The position numbers and the translations under genes are program-made. A DNA stretch of 64,000 nt, from contig NZ_CP013380.1 of the NCBI RefSeq assembly GCF_001513745.1, positions 3,596,001 to 3,660,000 of the forward strand, given 5' to 3'. The notes under the pieces were generated by a model. The model was not told the DNA's origin. It saw nothing but the letters and a program-made list of their open reading frames with translations, and made no database searches. This document shows positions 7,758-20,217 of this stretch, piece after piece (position 1 is the stretch's first letter; every line of letters starts with the position of its first letter). The DNA is from Burkholderia humptydooensis. Lineage in GTDB: Bacteria > Pseudomonadota > Gammaproteobacteria > Burkholderiales > Burkholderiaceae.

Positions 7758-8473
7758 CCCGTCGAACGAGGGCCGGCTGACTGCGAACCGGCCGCCGCGG
7801 CGATCCGCGGCGGCGGCAAGCGGAGCGCGCGCGACGGACATCGGCTTCGGCAAATCGTGCGCCGTCGATTCGAAACGGCGCCCGGCGGACAGCGTATCGT
7901 CCGGCCGGAATAAAAATGCGTTCGGTAGCACCTTGGAGTCGTTTCGCGATAACGCAAGCATTCCCGATCGAATGCGACGGGATCGACAGAACAACAAGCG
8001 CGCAAACGAGAAACCCGGTGGTCCGGTCGGGCCGCCGGGTTCTGTTTTGGGGCGGGCGGCGACGCGATGCGCTGCGGCTCATGGATGACGGCGTGCGCTC
8101 CTGGTTTCGCTTCGCCGCTTGGGCCGCCGAATGGCGAGCGACCCGATCCGTTCGGATGCCGATCGAATGCACGCGACTGATTGCGGCAGATCAAATCGTC
8201 GCGGGCGAGCTTTCTTATGCTCGATGTCGAGTGCGATCCGGTGATGCGATCCGATCTTGCGCGGGTTTGCGCAGTCTCGCCGGATAGATCAGACGAAATA
8301 TCCGCATCGATGCGAGCGCTCGAACCCGGACGAATGAGGTCCGCGGTTTCGGTCGCCCCGCGCGATTGCGCATCGAGCCGGATTCGAGATGGATTCGAGC
8401 CGGAATAGAACCGGATTCGCGGATGCGAGCTATCGGCATCGCCTCGCTCATCACGTGCGACCGGAGAAACATC
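7758..8473. other. Gene-free stretch
   Basis: No credible coding region is seen in these 716 bases on either strand; open frames lack ribosome sites and protein-like composition. The stretch holds the terminator at 8012-8048 and short repetitions of GGATTCGAG/GAGCCGGA-type words near 8370-8425, possibly remnants of local duplication. Confidence 0.5.
8012..8048 (+). terminator. Intrinsic terminator
   Basis: AACCCGGTGG and CCGCCGGGTT pair (one G-T) across a short loop, followed by CTGTTTT. It is preceded by ACAACAAGCG, a word also found just before the terminator at 6490, so this end of the cassette seems duplicated too. Confidence 0.6.
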
Positions 8474-8821
8474 ATGGCTCTGCCACGAAGCTATCGGGAA
8501 TTGACCGGCGAAGTCGCGACGCAAATGCGCGCGCTGCGCAAGACGCAACCGGGTCTGATGTCGGCGTTCGGCGCGCTCGCGGCGGCGGGAACGAAAGAAG
8601 GCGCGCTCGGGAAGAAAACGCGCGAACTCGTCGCGCTCGGCATCGCGATCGCGTCGCGCTGCGACGATTGCATCGGGTTTCACGTGCAGACGCTCGTGAA
8701 GCTCGGCACGACGCGCGAGGAATTCGAGGATCTGCTCGCGACGGCGGTTTATATGGGCGGCGGGCCATCGATGATGTATGCGGCGCATGCGCTGACGGCG
8801 TTCGAGGAATTTGCGGCTTGA
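8474..8821 (+). CDS. Carboxymuconolactone decarboxylase/AhpD-like protein
   Basis: This 115-residue protein is the single-domain size of the CMD family. It has the AhpD-type active-site pattern C-D-D-C-I-G-F-H (CxxCxxxH, about residues 65-72) within an all-helical context (GALGKKTRELVALGIAIASRCDDC). Such proteins act as peroxidase-type or thiol-disulfide reductases; true gamma-carboxymuconolactone decarboxylases usually lack the CxxC pair, so redox function is favoured. ATG 8474 is preceded by GGAG at a normal distance. It stands alone between gene-poor gaps, with no AhpC or catabolic neighbour to define a substrate. Confidence 0.88.
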   Translation: MALPRSYRELTGEVATQMRALRKTQPGLMSAFGALAAAGTKEGALGKKTRELVALGIAIASRCDDCIGFHVQTLVKLGTTREEFEDLLATAVYMGGGPSMMYAAHALTAFEEFAA

Positions 8822-9232
8822 TGGCGGCAATCGGCGAGAGCGGCCGCCCGAATATGCTTCGGCTACGTCGTCCGTATCCGCGCGGATCGTCCATTCGACA
8901 ATGAGCGCGGAACGATCGGGAGCCGGCAATTGCCGCCCGACAATACGCACGCCAACCTGCGCGTCTCGACTCGGCATCGACGCCGTGCGAGCGACGTCTC
9001 CGCATTGGATCGAGTGGACAGCGAATGGCTGCTTTGGATCGGTCACAGTCTTGCATTCACACTAAACACGGCCTCCACAAAACCCATCGGCTGCTCCGCC
9101 AAGAAAGAACACGAGAAGAAGCCAACAGCGGCCACGATTTCCGATACCCACCTCCGACAATCATCAAGCTCCCCTATCCCCCGGACCGCCCCACAGCGCT
9201 AAACTAAGGTTGCTTACGCCGGAGAACACACC
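8822..9232. other. Gene-free stretch
   Basis: No gene, RNA or clear terminator is seen in these 411 bases. The last ~100 bases (9090-9200) are less G+C rich and probably contain the promoter of the 9233 gene. Confidence 0.45.
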
Positions 9233-9550
9233 ATGATTCCTCCCGACCCTGAAAGCACCTTCCGCGGCTTGCCGTTGACGCCCGAGCAGAACGCTGAAGT
9301 AATGCATTACATCAAGGTTCGCGCGCAGCGCGGTCAACCGTGGGATACGCCGGAATTGGAAGCGATGATTCGCGACATGATGCTGCCGCCGGAGGACGAC
9401 TCCAACGAATCCGATTTCCTGTCGGACGAGACGCGGGCCGTTGCCGAACGCGCGATGTCGTCGGTGGATGACGAGATGGACCCCATCGAGGCGCGCGAGG
9501 AATGGCGAGCGGCAATGGAAGCGGAAAGCATGAAGGGCTTGCGTCGATAA
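9233..9550 (+). CDS. Hypothetical acidic protein
   Basis: This 105-residue protein is not recognised. It is strongly acidic in the middle and C-terminal half (PPEDDSNESDFLSDE, SSVDDEMDPIEAREEW), is predicted mostly helical, and lacks Cys, signal peptide and membrane segments. ATG 9233 follows a GGAG at 9221-9224 (CGGAGAACACACC), which supports the start. The neighbouring small gene at 9692 is on the same strand 141 bases on, and could share a transcript. An antitoxin or other small binding protein is conceivable but nothing specific supports it. Confidence 0.65.
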   Translation: MIPPDPESTFRGLPLTPEQNAEVMHYIKVRAQRGQPWDTPELEAMIRDMMLPPEDDSNESDFLSDETRAVAERAMSSVDDEMDPIEAREEWRAAMEAESMKGLRR

Positions 9551-9691
9551 CGGCTTTTTCCGCTTCGCGAAGTCATCGGGCCACGACATGACGCACGGCG
9601 CGCCGCCATGCGAGTCGGCGAACATCGATCGTCGGCCGCTGCCGGCGCGCACCCATCGAACGGAGAGCGTCGAACGCACGGGAGGAAGACC

Positions 9692-9943
9692 ATGCGACTG
9701 ATCGAAACGAGCGAGCACCACGCCTATCTCGCGGCGCTGCACAGCCGCGGCCTGTCGGGCAACGACTTCGCGCTTCGCGAAACGGACACGACAGACCCGA
9801 AGAGCGACGAGAACATTGGGCAAATGGGCTTCGTCACGATCACCCGGCGCTCAACGCACGTGACGAAGGAATATCCGCTCGGCGACGCGAGCGATTGGCT
9901 TCGGCACTTCAAGCAGGATCTCGAAGCGGGCGCGTTCGACTGA
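9692..9943 (+). CDS. Hypothetical small protein
   Basis: This 83-residue protein is not recognised. It has a strong ribosome site, GGAGGAAG, seven bases or fewer before ATG 9692, which is the main support for translation. The sequence is mixed alpha/beta (GFVTITRRSTHVTKEYPLG then DWLRHFKQDLEAGAFD) and ends in an acidic helix. No signal peptide, membrane segment or Cys is present. A longer reading frame upstream has no ribosome site and was not used. Confidence 0.68.
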   Translation: MRLIETSEHHAYLAALHSRGLSGNDFALRETDTTDPKSDENIGQMGFVTITRRSTHVTKEYPLGDASDWLRHFKQDLEAGAFD

Positions 9944-10346
9944 AGGGGCGAACGGGCGTCGCCGTCGCGCGACGGCGGCCCCTTCCCGCATCGATCGGCT
10001 CGCCGCCACCGCTTCGGGCCGCCGGCCAACCGGCCCGACCATCGACCATTACCCGTCCGCTCGGCCGAACGCTCCCGCGACGTCACCGGCCATCCCGCCG
10101 GAACACCAGCACGCCCATCGGTCCCGCGAGCCGCGGCGGATGCTCGCTGGCGGCGCGCACGACATGAGCGCTGGATGCGAACGACCTCATTCGGGCAGGC
10201 GGATCGGACACCGGGTGAGGCATACTTCGCGACGCCGCCCGCGATCCAATCGGCAGCATGATCGCCCACGACGCTCCACTCATGAAATCCCGGGAGACCG
10301 CTCGGACGAGCGAGGCCCCCTTACTACCGCGCAAGGAATTCCGACA
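9944..10346. other. Gene-free stretch
   Basis: No credible gene in these 403 bases. A G+C-rich dyad (GGGCCGCCGGCC...GGCCCG near 10016-10040) could form a hairpin but lacks a T-tract. The bases before 10347 must hold the promoter of the dienelactone hydrolase gene. Confidence 0.4.
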
Positions 10347-11075
10347 ATGGAAATACGCTCGATAGCCTACGAATGTGAAGGGATCAAGCTGACGGGGTAC
10401 TTCGCCGACGGCGCGCCAAACACGAAGAAGCCCGCCATTTTGATCGCACACGAGGCTTTCGGAATCAACGACCATGTACGGGCAAGAACGAGACGCCTGG
10501 CCGAACTCGGCTATGCCGCGTTCGCCCTCGATATGTATGGCGCCGAGGGATTTTCGATGCCGGAGGCGATCAGACGGCATATCGCATTGATGTCCGCGCC
10601 GGGACTCATGTACGCCCGCGCAAACGCTGCGCTCGGGGTCCTGATGGAACAGCCCGGAGTGGATCGGGAGAGGGTCGCGGCAATCGGCTTTTGCCAGGGC
10701 GGCATCAGCGCTCTCGAACTCGCGCGTGGCGGGGCCCCGATTCGATGCGCGGTCGGCTTCCATCCTGGTTTGATGCGTCCGGCAGGCAGCCAGGATCAGC
10801 CGCTCCACGCCAAGGTCCTGATGATGATCGGCGACCAGGACCCCGATGTGCCGGCGGAGGATCGGACCGCGTTCGCCGCGGAAATGCAGGGAAAGCGGGT
10901 GGACTGGCAGCTTCATCTCTTCGGCGGAATCGGGCACGCTTACACGAATCCGGACGCGGACCGGTGGAACAAACCCGGCTACGGCTACAGTCCCGCCGCA
11001 GACAAGCGGGCGTGGACGATGATGCTCGCGCTTTTCGACGAAGTGTTCGGCGCGGCCGCCATCGGCAAGGCGTGA
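10347..11075 (+). CDS. Dienelactone hydrolase family protein
   Basis: This 242-residue protein has the usual size of this alpha/beta-hydrolase family. Nucleophile motif G-F-C-Q-G-G (about residues 113-118) gives a Cys nucleophile as in carboxymethylenebutenolidase; the Asp is in GDQDPD and the His in GIGHAYT, completing the C-D-H triad in the right order. N-terminal HEAFGIND matches the family oxyanion region. Dienelactone hydrolases open the lactone ring in chlorocatechol pathways, but no catechol genes are nearby, so the physiological ester is unknown. ATG 10347 lacks a strong ribosome site (GGAATT at 10335-10340). Confidence 0.9.
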   Translation: MEIRSIAYECEGIKLTGYFADGAPNTKKPAILIAHEAFGINDHVRARTRRLAELGYAAFALDMYGAEGFSMPEAIRRHIALMSAPGLMYARANAALGVLMEQPGVDRERVAAIGFCQGGISALELARGGAPIRCAVGFHPGLMRPAGSQDQPLHAKVLMMIGDQDPDVPAEDRTAFAAEMQGKRVDWQLHLFGGIGHAYTNPDADRWNKPGYGYSPAADKRAWTMMLALFDEVFGAAAIGKA

Positions 11076-11300
11076 ATTCCGGGGCTTTGAGGCGCTGCCG
11101 AGTTCGTGTCGCCCATTCGAACAACGCGGACCGGAACGACGTGGCGCGCGGGGACCCGCTCCATCCGTGGTCGGGCGTCCCGCAAGCCCGTCCCGTCCGT
11201 ATCCCGCCCAAGCCCAAGCGTGATGCTCTTCGGCAGGCCGATCACCGCGAGACGGGCGACCGCGGCCGCATGATATGAATACTTCGGCGTCGGCTCCAAT

Positions 11301-11939
11301 ATGTTTCGAGCGAACGAGGTTATTCACTTGAGCGTCGATCAGAATGCCGTTTCGATATTTGGAGTCGCCGGTTCAGCCGTCTCTCTTCTAGCGGCCATTC
11401 CGTATGGGCTCGCGATATACAGGCGTGAAATTCGCCCCCATCTTTTCACGTGGCTGATCTGGTCGATCGTAACGGCGATTGCCGCCGCCGGGCAATTCGT
11501 TGCGGGCGCCGGCCCGTCCGCGTGGTGTACGGCGGCAATCGCCGCCACATGTTTTCTTACCCTCGTGGCCAGCATTTTTCGCGGCGACAAAAACTGGACG
11601 CAATCGGATTGGTTTTTTCTTGCCGCCGCCTGCTCGGCTATTCCGATTTGGGTATTGGCCAAAGACCCGACGGTTTCGATCTGCCTCGTGACGCTCATCG
11701 AGCTTGCCGGCCTCGGCCCGACGATCCGCAAGACTACCCGGGCCCCGTGGAGCGAAAGCCTCACCTATTTCGCATTGTGTGTCGTCAAATATGCGCTGGC
11801 GGTGATGGCCCTGGAAAAGTGGACTGTCGCGGTCGCGTTTTATCCGGTCGTCAACATCGTGGCGTCGGTCAGCATCTGCATGCTGATAATCGCGCGGCGC
11901 CGCTCGCTGCCGAGAGCAACGGCGAAAACCCGCGGGTGA
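11301..11939 (+). CDS. Multi-pass membrane protein of unknown function
   Basis: This 212-residue protein has about six or seven hydrophobic helices covering nearly its whole length: around residues 15-40, 48-70, 75-92, 104-122, 126-140, 150-172 and 178-198. The motif IPYGLAIYRREIRPHLFTWLIW at the first helix pair resembles a short PQ-loop-like repeat, so a small transporter or sensor is possible. It ends in a basic tail. The gene stands alone between non-coding gaps. ATG 11301 has no clear ribosome site; an in-frame TTG at 11331 is an alternative. Confidence 0.7.
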   Translation: MFRANEVIHLSVDQNAVSIFGVAGSAVSLLAAIPYGLAIYRREIRPHLFTWLIWSIVTAIAAAGQFVAGAGPSAWCTAAIAATCFLTLVASIFRGDKNWTQSDWFFLAAACSAIPIWVLAKDPTVSICLVTLIELAGLGPTIRKTTRAPWSESLTYFALCVVKYALAVMALEKWTVAVAFYPVVNIVASVSICMLIIARRRSLPRATAKTRG

Positions 11940-12140
11940 TCGGAAGCGCATTGCCGGTTGTCCATCCCGCGTGCCACAGGGCAACCGATGCCGCGCCAAT
12001 CCGTGACGGGTTCCACGATCTTCATCAGCCGAGCCCTCGCGATTCAGCGCAGGCGATGTTGACGATTTCTTCGCGACAATGCCCGCCCTGAGCGGCCCGC
12101 CGGTCGAGGTTGCGGGTCGAACGACGCCCTGAAACTGAAA

Positions 12141-12174
12141 TACAAAAAGAAAAACCCCGCCAAAAGGCAGGGTT
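12141..12174 (-). terminator. Intrinsic terminator of ssb
   Basis: On the minus strand AACCCTGCC and GGCGGGGTT pair around a TTTT loop and are followed by TTTCTTTTTG, 30 bases after the ssb stop codon. Confidence 0.85.
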
Positions 12175-12203
12175 GAGCTTTACAGCGTTTGGTTAACGAG
12201 ACC

Positions 12204-12746
12204 TCAAAACGGAATATCGTCATCCATCTCGTCGAACCCGCCGCCCGCCGGCGCGCTCGGCCGGCTCGCGCCGCCGCCACCACCGCCACCGCCGCTGCGC
12301 GCACCCGTGCCGCCGCCGCCCGACGCGCGGCCACCGCCGCCGCGCTCCGTGTCGCGGCCGCCGCCGTAACCCCCGCCGTAGCCATCGTCACCGCCGCCGC
12401 CGCCCGAGCCGCCGCGGCCGCCGAGCATCTGCATCTGGTCGGCGACGATTTCGGTCGAGTAGCGGTCCTGGCCGTCCTGGCCTTGCCACTTGCGCGTGCG
12501 GATCCGGCCTTCGATGTACACCGACGAGCCCTTCTTCAGATACTCGCTGACGATCTCCGCGAGGCGTCCGAAGAACGCGACGCGGTGCCATTCGGTCATT
12601 TCCTTGAATTCGCCGGACGCCTTGTCCTTGTAGCGGTCGGTCGTCGCAAGGCGGATATTCGCCACCGCGTCGCCGCTTGGCAGATAACGCACTTCGGGAT
12701 CGGCGCCGAGGTTGCCGACGAGAATGACCTTGTTGACGGATGCCAT
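12204..12746 (-). CDS. ssb: Single-stranded DNA-binding protein
   Basis: SSB coats single-stranded DNA during replication, recombination and repair and recruits partners through its C-terminal tip. The 180-residue protein has the OB fold in residues 1-110 ([44 protein letters not shown]), a long Gly-rich linker, and the conserved acidic tip DDDIPF. ATG 12746 gives the standard MASVNKVIL start with GGAGAAAC upstream. It lies upstream of, but is not overlapped by, the same-strand MFS gene; the intergenic region is 113 bases. No LexA-type CTGT-N8-ACAG box was seen near its start. Confidence 0.97.
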   Translation of the reverse strand: MASVNKVILVGNLGADPEVRYLPSGDAVANIRLATTDRYKDKASGEFKEMTEWHRVAFFGRLAEIVSEYLKKGSSVYIEGRIRTRKWQGQDGQDRYSTEIVADQMQMLGGRGGSGGGGGDDGYGGGYGGGRDTERGGGGRASGGGGTGARSGGGGGGGGASRPSAPAGGGFDEMDDDIPF

Positions 12747-12859
12747 GTGTTTCTCCAGTTGATTCGATGCCAAACAGCGCGGCAAAACCGTTCACGGCTT
12801 CATCGGCCCGGCGTGTGCCGGACCGGAGCACGCCGCGCGCTTCGAAGGGCGTTCGCGTG

Positions 12860-14047
12860 TCAGGCTTTGCGCGGCGGCTGTTTCATGCCGGCCGCGATTA
12901 TAAGCCACACGGCTACCAGCGCCGAACACGCGAAAAACACCGCGTTCGCGCCGCCGTGCTTCAGCAGCACGCCGCCCACGACGCCGCCGAGCGCAAGCCC
13001 GATCGACTGCGTCGTGTTGTAGACGCCCGTGGCCGCGCCCTTGCGCGAACCGGGCGCGAGCTTCGACACGAGCGACGGCTGCGACGCCTCCAGAATGTTG
13101 AAGCCCAGGAAGTAGACGAACAGGATTGCCGCGACAATCAATATCGTATGCGTTGCCACGCCGAGCAACAGTTGACCGATCAGGATAGCCGCAATTCCGC
13201 CCAATAGCACGGGCTTCATCTTGCCCTGTTTTTCCGCGACGATGATGGCCGGCACCATCATCACGAACGCGAGCCCCATCACCGGCAGATAGACCTGCCA
13301 GTGCGACGCGACGGGCAGCCCGCCGTCGACGAGCAGGCGCGGCACGACGAGGAAGAGCGCGGTCTGCGTCGCGTGCAGCACGAGCACGCCGAAGTTCAGG
13401 CGCAGCAGCTCGACGTTGCGCAGCACCTCGGCGAACGGCGCGGGCACGTGCACGGGCCGCGGCGCATCCGGCACGACCCACAGCACGACGCCGATCGCGA
13501 CAACCGACAGCGCGCCGACGATCGCGAAGAGCCCGCTCATCCCGACCCAGTGGAACACGATCGGCGCGCCGACGATCGCGACCGCGAACGACATGCCGAT
13601 CGAGCCGCCCACCATCGCCATCGCCTTGGTCCGGTTGTGCTCGGACGTCAGATCGGCGATGAACGCGAGCACCGCCGACGATACCGCTCCCATTCCTTGA
13701 ATGACCCGGCCGACGATGATCCACGTGATGTCGTGCGCGAACGCCGCGACGAAGCTGCCGAGCGCGAAGATCAAAAGGCCCGCCGCGATCACCGGCTTGC
13801 GCCCGAACTTGTCCGACGCCCAGCCGTAAAAGATGTAAAGGAGCGATTGCGTGACGCCGTAAGCGCCGAGCGCGACGCCGACGAGCACGACGTTCTCGCC
13901 GCCGGGAATCGTCTTCGCGTAGACGGAGAACACCGGCATGATCATGAAGAGACCGAGCATGCGCAGCGCGAAGATCGCCGCGAGCGACGTGGTCGCGCGC
14001 AACTCGGGCGCGCTCATGCGAGTGGAGGTAGCGGACGGATTGGACAT
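12860..14047 (-). CDS. MFS transporter
   Basis: This 395-residue protein has 12 predicted transmembrane helices. The MFS signature loop between helices 2 and 3 is [12 protein letters not shown] (about residues 75-86), and a second Arg-rich loop occurs near SEHNRTKAM. It resembles proton-driven drug or sugar effluxers of the YajR/AraJ-like group, but the substrate cannot be read from sequence. It is divergent from uvrA with 213 bases between, and same-strand as ssb downstream. ATG 14047 gives a short polar N-terminus before helix 1. Confidence 0.9.
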   Translation of the reverse strand: MSNPSATSTRMSAPELRATTSLAAIFALRMLGLFMIMPVFSVYAKTIPGGENVVLVGVALGAYGVTQSLLYIFYGWASDKFGRKPVIAAGLLIFALGSFVAAFAHDITWIIVGRVIQGMGAVSSAVLAFIADLTSEHNRTKAMAMVGGSIGMSFAVAIVGAPIVFHWVGMSGLFAIVGALSVVAIGVVLWVVPDAPRPVHVPAPFAEVLRNVELLRLNFGVLVLHATQTALFLVVPRLLVDGGLPVASHWQVYLPVMGLAFVMMVPAIIVAEKQGKMKPVLLGGIAAILIGQLLLGVATHTILIVAAILFVYFLGFNILEASQPSLVSKLAPGSRKGAATGVYNTTQSIGLALGGVVGGVLLKHGGANAVFFACSALVAVWLIIAAGMKQPPRKA

Positions 14048-14260
14048 CGGGCGTGTGTTCGATTGAATCGGTGGTCCGCCCGCTGCCGGACGGCGGAAGA
14101 TCCGGGGCCGGCCGCCTGCCGCCGCGCGCCGCCCCGCTGCGGCCCGGGCGTCGCGAAAGCCCGCTGCCGGAGGGCGCGGGAATTGGTTGGGAGCCTGAAA
14201 CGACGGACTCGAAAAGTCGTTATAGTAGCAGGTTTGGTTCTCTCGTCTTCCGCCGGGTTC

Positions 14261-17128
<2,868 letters not shown>

Positions 17129-17225
17129 GCGGGATGCGGCCGTCCGGGCGAACGCCGGCGGCCGCTCCGGGCGCGCGACGCCAAATTCCTCCTTACAAGA
17201 TCCTAATATTCAGGTCGATAATCGT

Positions 17226-17234
17226 TGCTATACT
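17226..17234 (+). promoter_or_regulatory. Candidate extended -10 promoter for the AI-2E family gene
   Basis: TGCTATACT is an extended -10 element 72 bases before the start codon at 17306, in a locally AT-rich patch (17181-17250) between two G+C-rich genes. No good -35 hexamer is visible. Confidence 0.4.
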
Positions 17235-17305
17235 CGCGGCGATACAAGGTTACGCCCGCTTGCGGCCACAAGCGCGCCGAGTAGCCTCCGAATACAGGGA
17301 TAGTC

Positions 17306-18391
17306 ATGGAGAAGCAATCTGAGCCGACGCGCGAGCCGCAAACGCGGGAACCGCACTTGCGCAGCGTCCGGCTGACGAGCGATTTCAGCCTGCCGAAGCT
17401 TTCGGCAATCGAGATCGGCAGCTACCTCCTCGCCCTCCTCGGCCTGTGGCTCGTCCTGCACCTGAAGCTGCTCGGCGGCCTCCTCGCCGGCCTCCTCGTC
17501 TATCAGCTCGTCCACATGATCGCGCCCGCGATCGAGCGCCACATGTCGAGCCAGCGCGCGCGCTGGCTCGCGGTCGTGCTGCTGTCCGCCGCGATCGTCG
17601 GCGGCCTCGCGGGCCTCACGATCGCGGTCATCGAGCACTTCGAGCACGCGGTGCCGAACGCGCAGAACCTGCTCGGCCAGGTGATGCAGATCGTCGACCA
17701 GGCGCGCACCCGCACGCCCGAGTGGATATCGAACCTGCTGCCCGTCGACGCCGAGCAGATGCGCGCGAAGGCGACGGGCCTGATGAGCAAGCACATGGAT
17801 CAGTTGCAGCAAGGCGGCAAGAGCGTCGCGCGCGGCTTCGGGCACGTGCTGTTCGGGATGATCATCGGCGCGATGATCGCGATCGGCGTCGATCGCCACA
17901 AGCTGCGCCAGCCGCTGTCGACCGCGCTCGTCACGCGGATCTCGCGCTTCTCCGACGCGTTCCGCCGGATCGTGTTCGCGCAGATCAAGATCTCGGCGCT
18001 CAACGCGTTCTTCACCGCGCTCTACCTGCTCGTCGCGCTGCCGCTCTTCCATCAGCGGCTGCCGCTGTCGAAGACGCTCGTGCTCGTCACGTTCATCGCG
18101 GGCCTGTTGCCCGTCGTCGGCAATCTGATCTCGAACACGCTGATCGTCGCGGTGTCGCTGTCGGTCAGCATGGGCACCGCGATCGCGTCGCTCGTGTTCC
18201 TCATCGTGATCCACAAGCTCGAATACTTCCTGAACGCGAAGATCATCGGCGGCCAGATCGAATCGCGCGCGTGGGAGCTGCTGCTCGCGATGCTCGTGAT
18301 GGAGGCCGCGTTCGGCGTGCCCGGCGTGATCGCCGCGCCGATTTTCTACGCATACGTGAAGCGCGAGCTGATCTACCTGCGGCTCATCTGA
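17306..18391 (+). CDS. AI-2E family transporter (PerM/UPF0118)
   Basis: This 361-residue membrane protein of the PerM/TqsA family has a polar N-terminus (1-38), two or three helices, a periplasmic domain (about 110-185, including the VDQARTRTPEWISNLLP segment) and four or five C-terminal helices. Family landmarks include GLLPVVGNLISN and FGVPGVIAAPIFYAYVKREL at the end. Members are implicated in export of autoinducer-2 or other small molecules or in Na+/H+ exchange; the substrate is unknown here. It is convergent with purU, 27 bases away. Confidence 0.88.
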   Translation: MEKQSEPTREPQTREPHLRSVRLTSDFSLPKLSAIEIGSYLLALLGLWLVLHLKLLGGLLAGLLVYQLVHMIAPAIERHMSSQRARWLAVVLLSAAIVGGLAGLTIAVIEHFEHAVPNAQNLLGQVMQIVDQARTRTPEWISNLLPVDAEQMRAKATGLMSKHMDQLQQGGKSVARGFGHVLFGMIIGAMIAIGVDRHKLRQPLSTALVTRISRFSDAFRRIVFAQIKISALNAFFTALYLLVALPLFHQRLPLSKTLVLVTFIAGLLPVVGNLISNTLIVAVSLSVSMGTAIASLVFLIVIHKLEYFLNAKIIGGQIESRAWELLLAMLVMEAAFGVPGVIAAPIFYAYVKRELIYLRLI

Positions 18392-18418
18392 GGCGCGGCG
18401 CGCGCCGCGCGGCCTCGC

Positions 18419-19300
18419 TCAGCGAAACACCACCGTCTTCGTGCCGTTCAGCACGATTCGGTGCTCGACGTGCCACTTGACCGCGCGCGCGAGCGTCACG
18501 CACTCGACGTCGCGGCCGACTGCCGTCAGTTCGTCCGGCGTCATGCTGTGATCGACGCGCTCGACTTCCTGCTCGATGATCGGGCCTTCGTCGAGATCGG
18601 TCGTCACGTAGTGCGCGGTCGCGCCGATCAGCTTCACGCCGCGATCGAACGCCTGGTAGTACGGCTTCGCGCCCTTGAAGCTCGGCAGGAACGAGTGATG
18701 GATGTTGATCGCGCGCCCCGCGAGCCGCTCGCACATGTTCGGCGACAGGATCTGCATGTAGCGCGCGAGCACGACGAGATCGGCGGCGTGCTCGTCGATC
18801 ACCTCGAGCACGCGCGCCTCCTGCGCGGCCTTCGCGTCGGCCGACGCGCCCGCGGCGAGCGGGAAGTGATGGAACGGGATGTCGTAGCTCGCGGCGAGCT
18901 GGTAGAAGTCCTTGTGATTCGACACGATCGCCGGAATCTCGATCGGCAACTGGCCCGTGCGGTAGCGGAACAGCAGGTCGTTCAGGCAATGGCCGATCTT
19001 CGACACGAGGATCACGACGCGCGGCTTCACCGATGCGTCGTGCAGCTCCCAGCGCATCGCGAACTGCTCGGCGAGCGGCGCGAACTCGGCGCGCAGGCCA
19101 TCGAGCGCCGCCGCGGCATCCGCGCCGCCCGCCTGCCCCGCATGCACGCGCATGAAGAATTCGCCAGTGCGGCTATCGCCGAACTGCGCCGAATCGAGGA
19201 TGTTGCTGCCGCGTTCGAGCAAAAAGCCCGAGACCGCGTGAACGATGCCGCGCCGGTCCGGGCACGACAGTTTCAGGATAAAGCTGTGATCGGTCGACAT
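18419..19300 (-). CDS. purU: Formyltetrahydrofolate deformylase
   Basis: PurU hydrolyses 10-formyl-THF to formate and THF, balancing one-carbon pools. The 293-residue protein has an N-terminal ACT domain (residues 5-85, LKLSCPDRRGIVHAVSGFL) and a C-terminal formyltransferase-like catalytic domain with the conserved Asn-His-Asp region: SNHKD, INIHHSFLPSFKGA and TAHYVTTDLDEGPII. ATG 19300 gives the family start MSTDHSFILKLSCPD. It is the last gene of a minus-strand run apt-lysE-nudix-purU with 54 bases from the preceding stop. Confidence 0.96.
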   Translation of the reverse strand: MSTDHSFILKLSCPDRRGIVHAVSGFLLERGSNILDSAQFGDSRTGEFFMRVHAGQAGGADAAAALDGLRAEFAPLAEQFAMRWELHDASVKPRVVILVSKIGHCLNDLLFRYRTGQLPIEIPAIVSNHKDFYQLAASYDIPFHHFPLAAGASADAKAAQEARVLEVIDEHAADLVVLARYMQILSPNMCERLAGRAINIHHSFLPSFKGAKPYYQAFDRGVKLIGATAHYVTTDLDEGPIIEQEVERVDHSMTPDELTAVGRDVECVTLARAVKWHVEHRIVLNGTKTVVFR

Positions 19301-19354
19301 GACCGCTACTCCCTTCTCAAATCTTCTGAACAATGCGATGCGCGCGCGCCGCGC

Positions 19355-20206
19355 TCAGCCGGGCGGCGGCGGCGCGAACAGCGCGTCGATTCCGTGCGCG
19401 TCGTCGGGCGAAAGCGCGCGGTGGCGCAACAGGCTGTCGAGCATCGCGAGACTCGCGTCGACGGTGGCTTCGCCCGCGCGCAGCCACGCGACGATCTCGC
19501 CCACGCCGGCGAGCAGGTGCTCGGCGACTTCGCCGTCCTGATTGCGGGGCGCGAAATCGCGCGGCAGCGGCAGGTCGTAGACAAAGATCTGCTCGGCCTG
19601 CGTGCCTTCCGGCAGCGAGCACAGCACGTACGCGACGCGGCCGGGAATCGCGCGCGCGGCGAGCTCGGCCGGAATGCCCGCTTCTTCCCAGCATTCCTTC
19701 GCGATCGTGTCCTCGATGCCGAGCCCCCAGCCGATGCCGCCCGCCACGACGTTGTCGAGCATGCCCGGATCGGTCGCCTTCGTCGCGCTGCGGCGGCCAA
19801 GCCACATCGCAAGCGGCGCCGAAGGCGCATATTCTACGACGCCGTTCAGATGCACCGCGTACGTCATCGTACCGAAGAAGCGCGACGCGGCCCGCTCGAT
19901 GTAAGCGAGCGGCGGATCGTCGAAGCGGTTGCGGATCGCGTAGATCTCGTCGCGCCAGCCGACGATCGCGCCTTCGGCCGCGAGCGCGCCGATCGGGCTC
20001 GCGAGCGCCATGCTGCGCGCGTCGACGCTGTCGTAGCGCGCGGCGAGCTCGACGCGCCCCGCCGGAAACTCGAACACGTCGGGCCAGCGCGCGAGGCGCG
20101 CGACGTCGCCGCGGCGCAGCCAGCCCACCTGCCGGCCCGCGATCCAGAACGGCACGTGCGCGGCAGGATCGAAGCGGCGCGCGGCGGCAATGCACGGAAA
20201 CGTCAT
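19355..20206 (-). CDS. DUF4743/NUDIX hydrolase family protein
   Basis: This 283-residue protein has an N-terminal DUF4743-type domain (about 1-125, including PFWIAGRQVGWLRRGDVARL) followed by a NUDIX domain. The NUDIX box occurs near residues 180-200, ending K-E-C-W-E-E-A-G-I; the usual first Glu of the GX5E part reads Leu (GGIGWGL). Eukaryotic relatives include the NUDIX domain attached to thiamine pyrophosphokinase, so a thiamine-phosphate-damage clean-up role is a reasonable guess, not a demonstrated one. It starts 11 bases after the LysE-family gene stop, so the two are co-transcribed. Confidence 0.85.
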   Translation of the reverse strand: MTFPCIAAARRFDPAAHVPFWIAGRQVGWLRRGDVARLARWPDVFEFPAGRVELAARYDSVDARSMALASPIGALAAEGAIVGWRDEIYAIRNRFDDPPLAYIERAASRFFGTMTYAVHLNGVVEYAPSAPLAMWLGRRSATKATDPGMLDNVVAGGIGWGLGIEDTIAKECWEEAGIPAELAARAIPGRVAYVLCSLPEGTQAEQIFVYDLPLPRDFAPRNQDGEVAEHLLAGVGEIVAWLRAGEATVDASLAMLDSLLRHRALSPDDAHGIDALFAPPPPG

Positions 20207-20217
20207 CGCGCCGCTCC

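Noticed and set aside
12204..12420. Gly/Ala repeats opposite ssb as a separate gene or repeat element
   Set aside because: They are the codons of the SSB Gly-rich linker.
17137..17166. GCGGCCG/CGGCCGC dyad after uvrA as a terminator
   Set aside because: The stem is possible but no T-tract follows.
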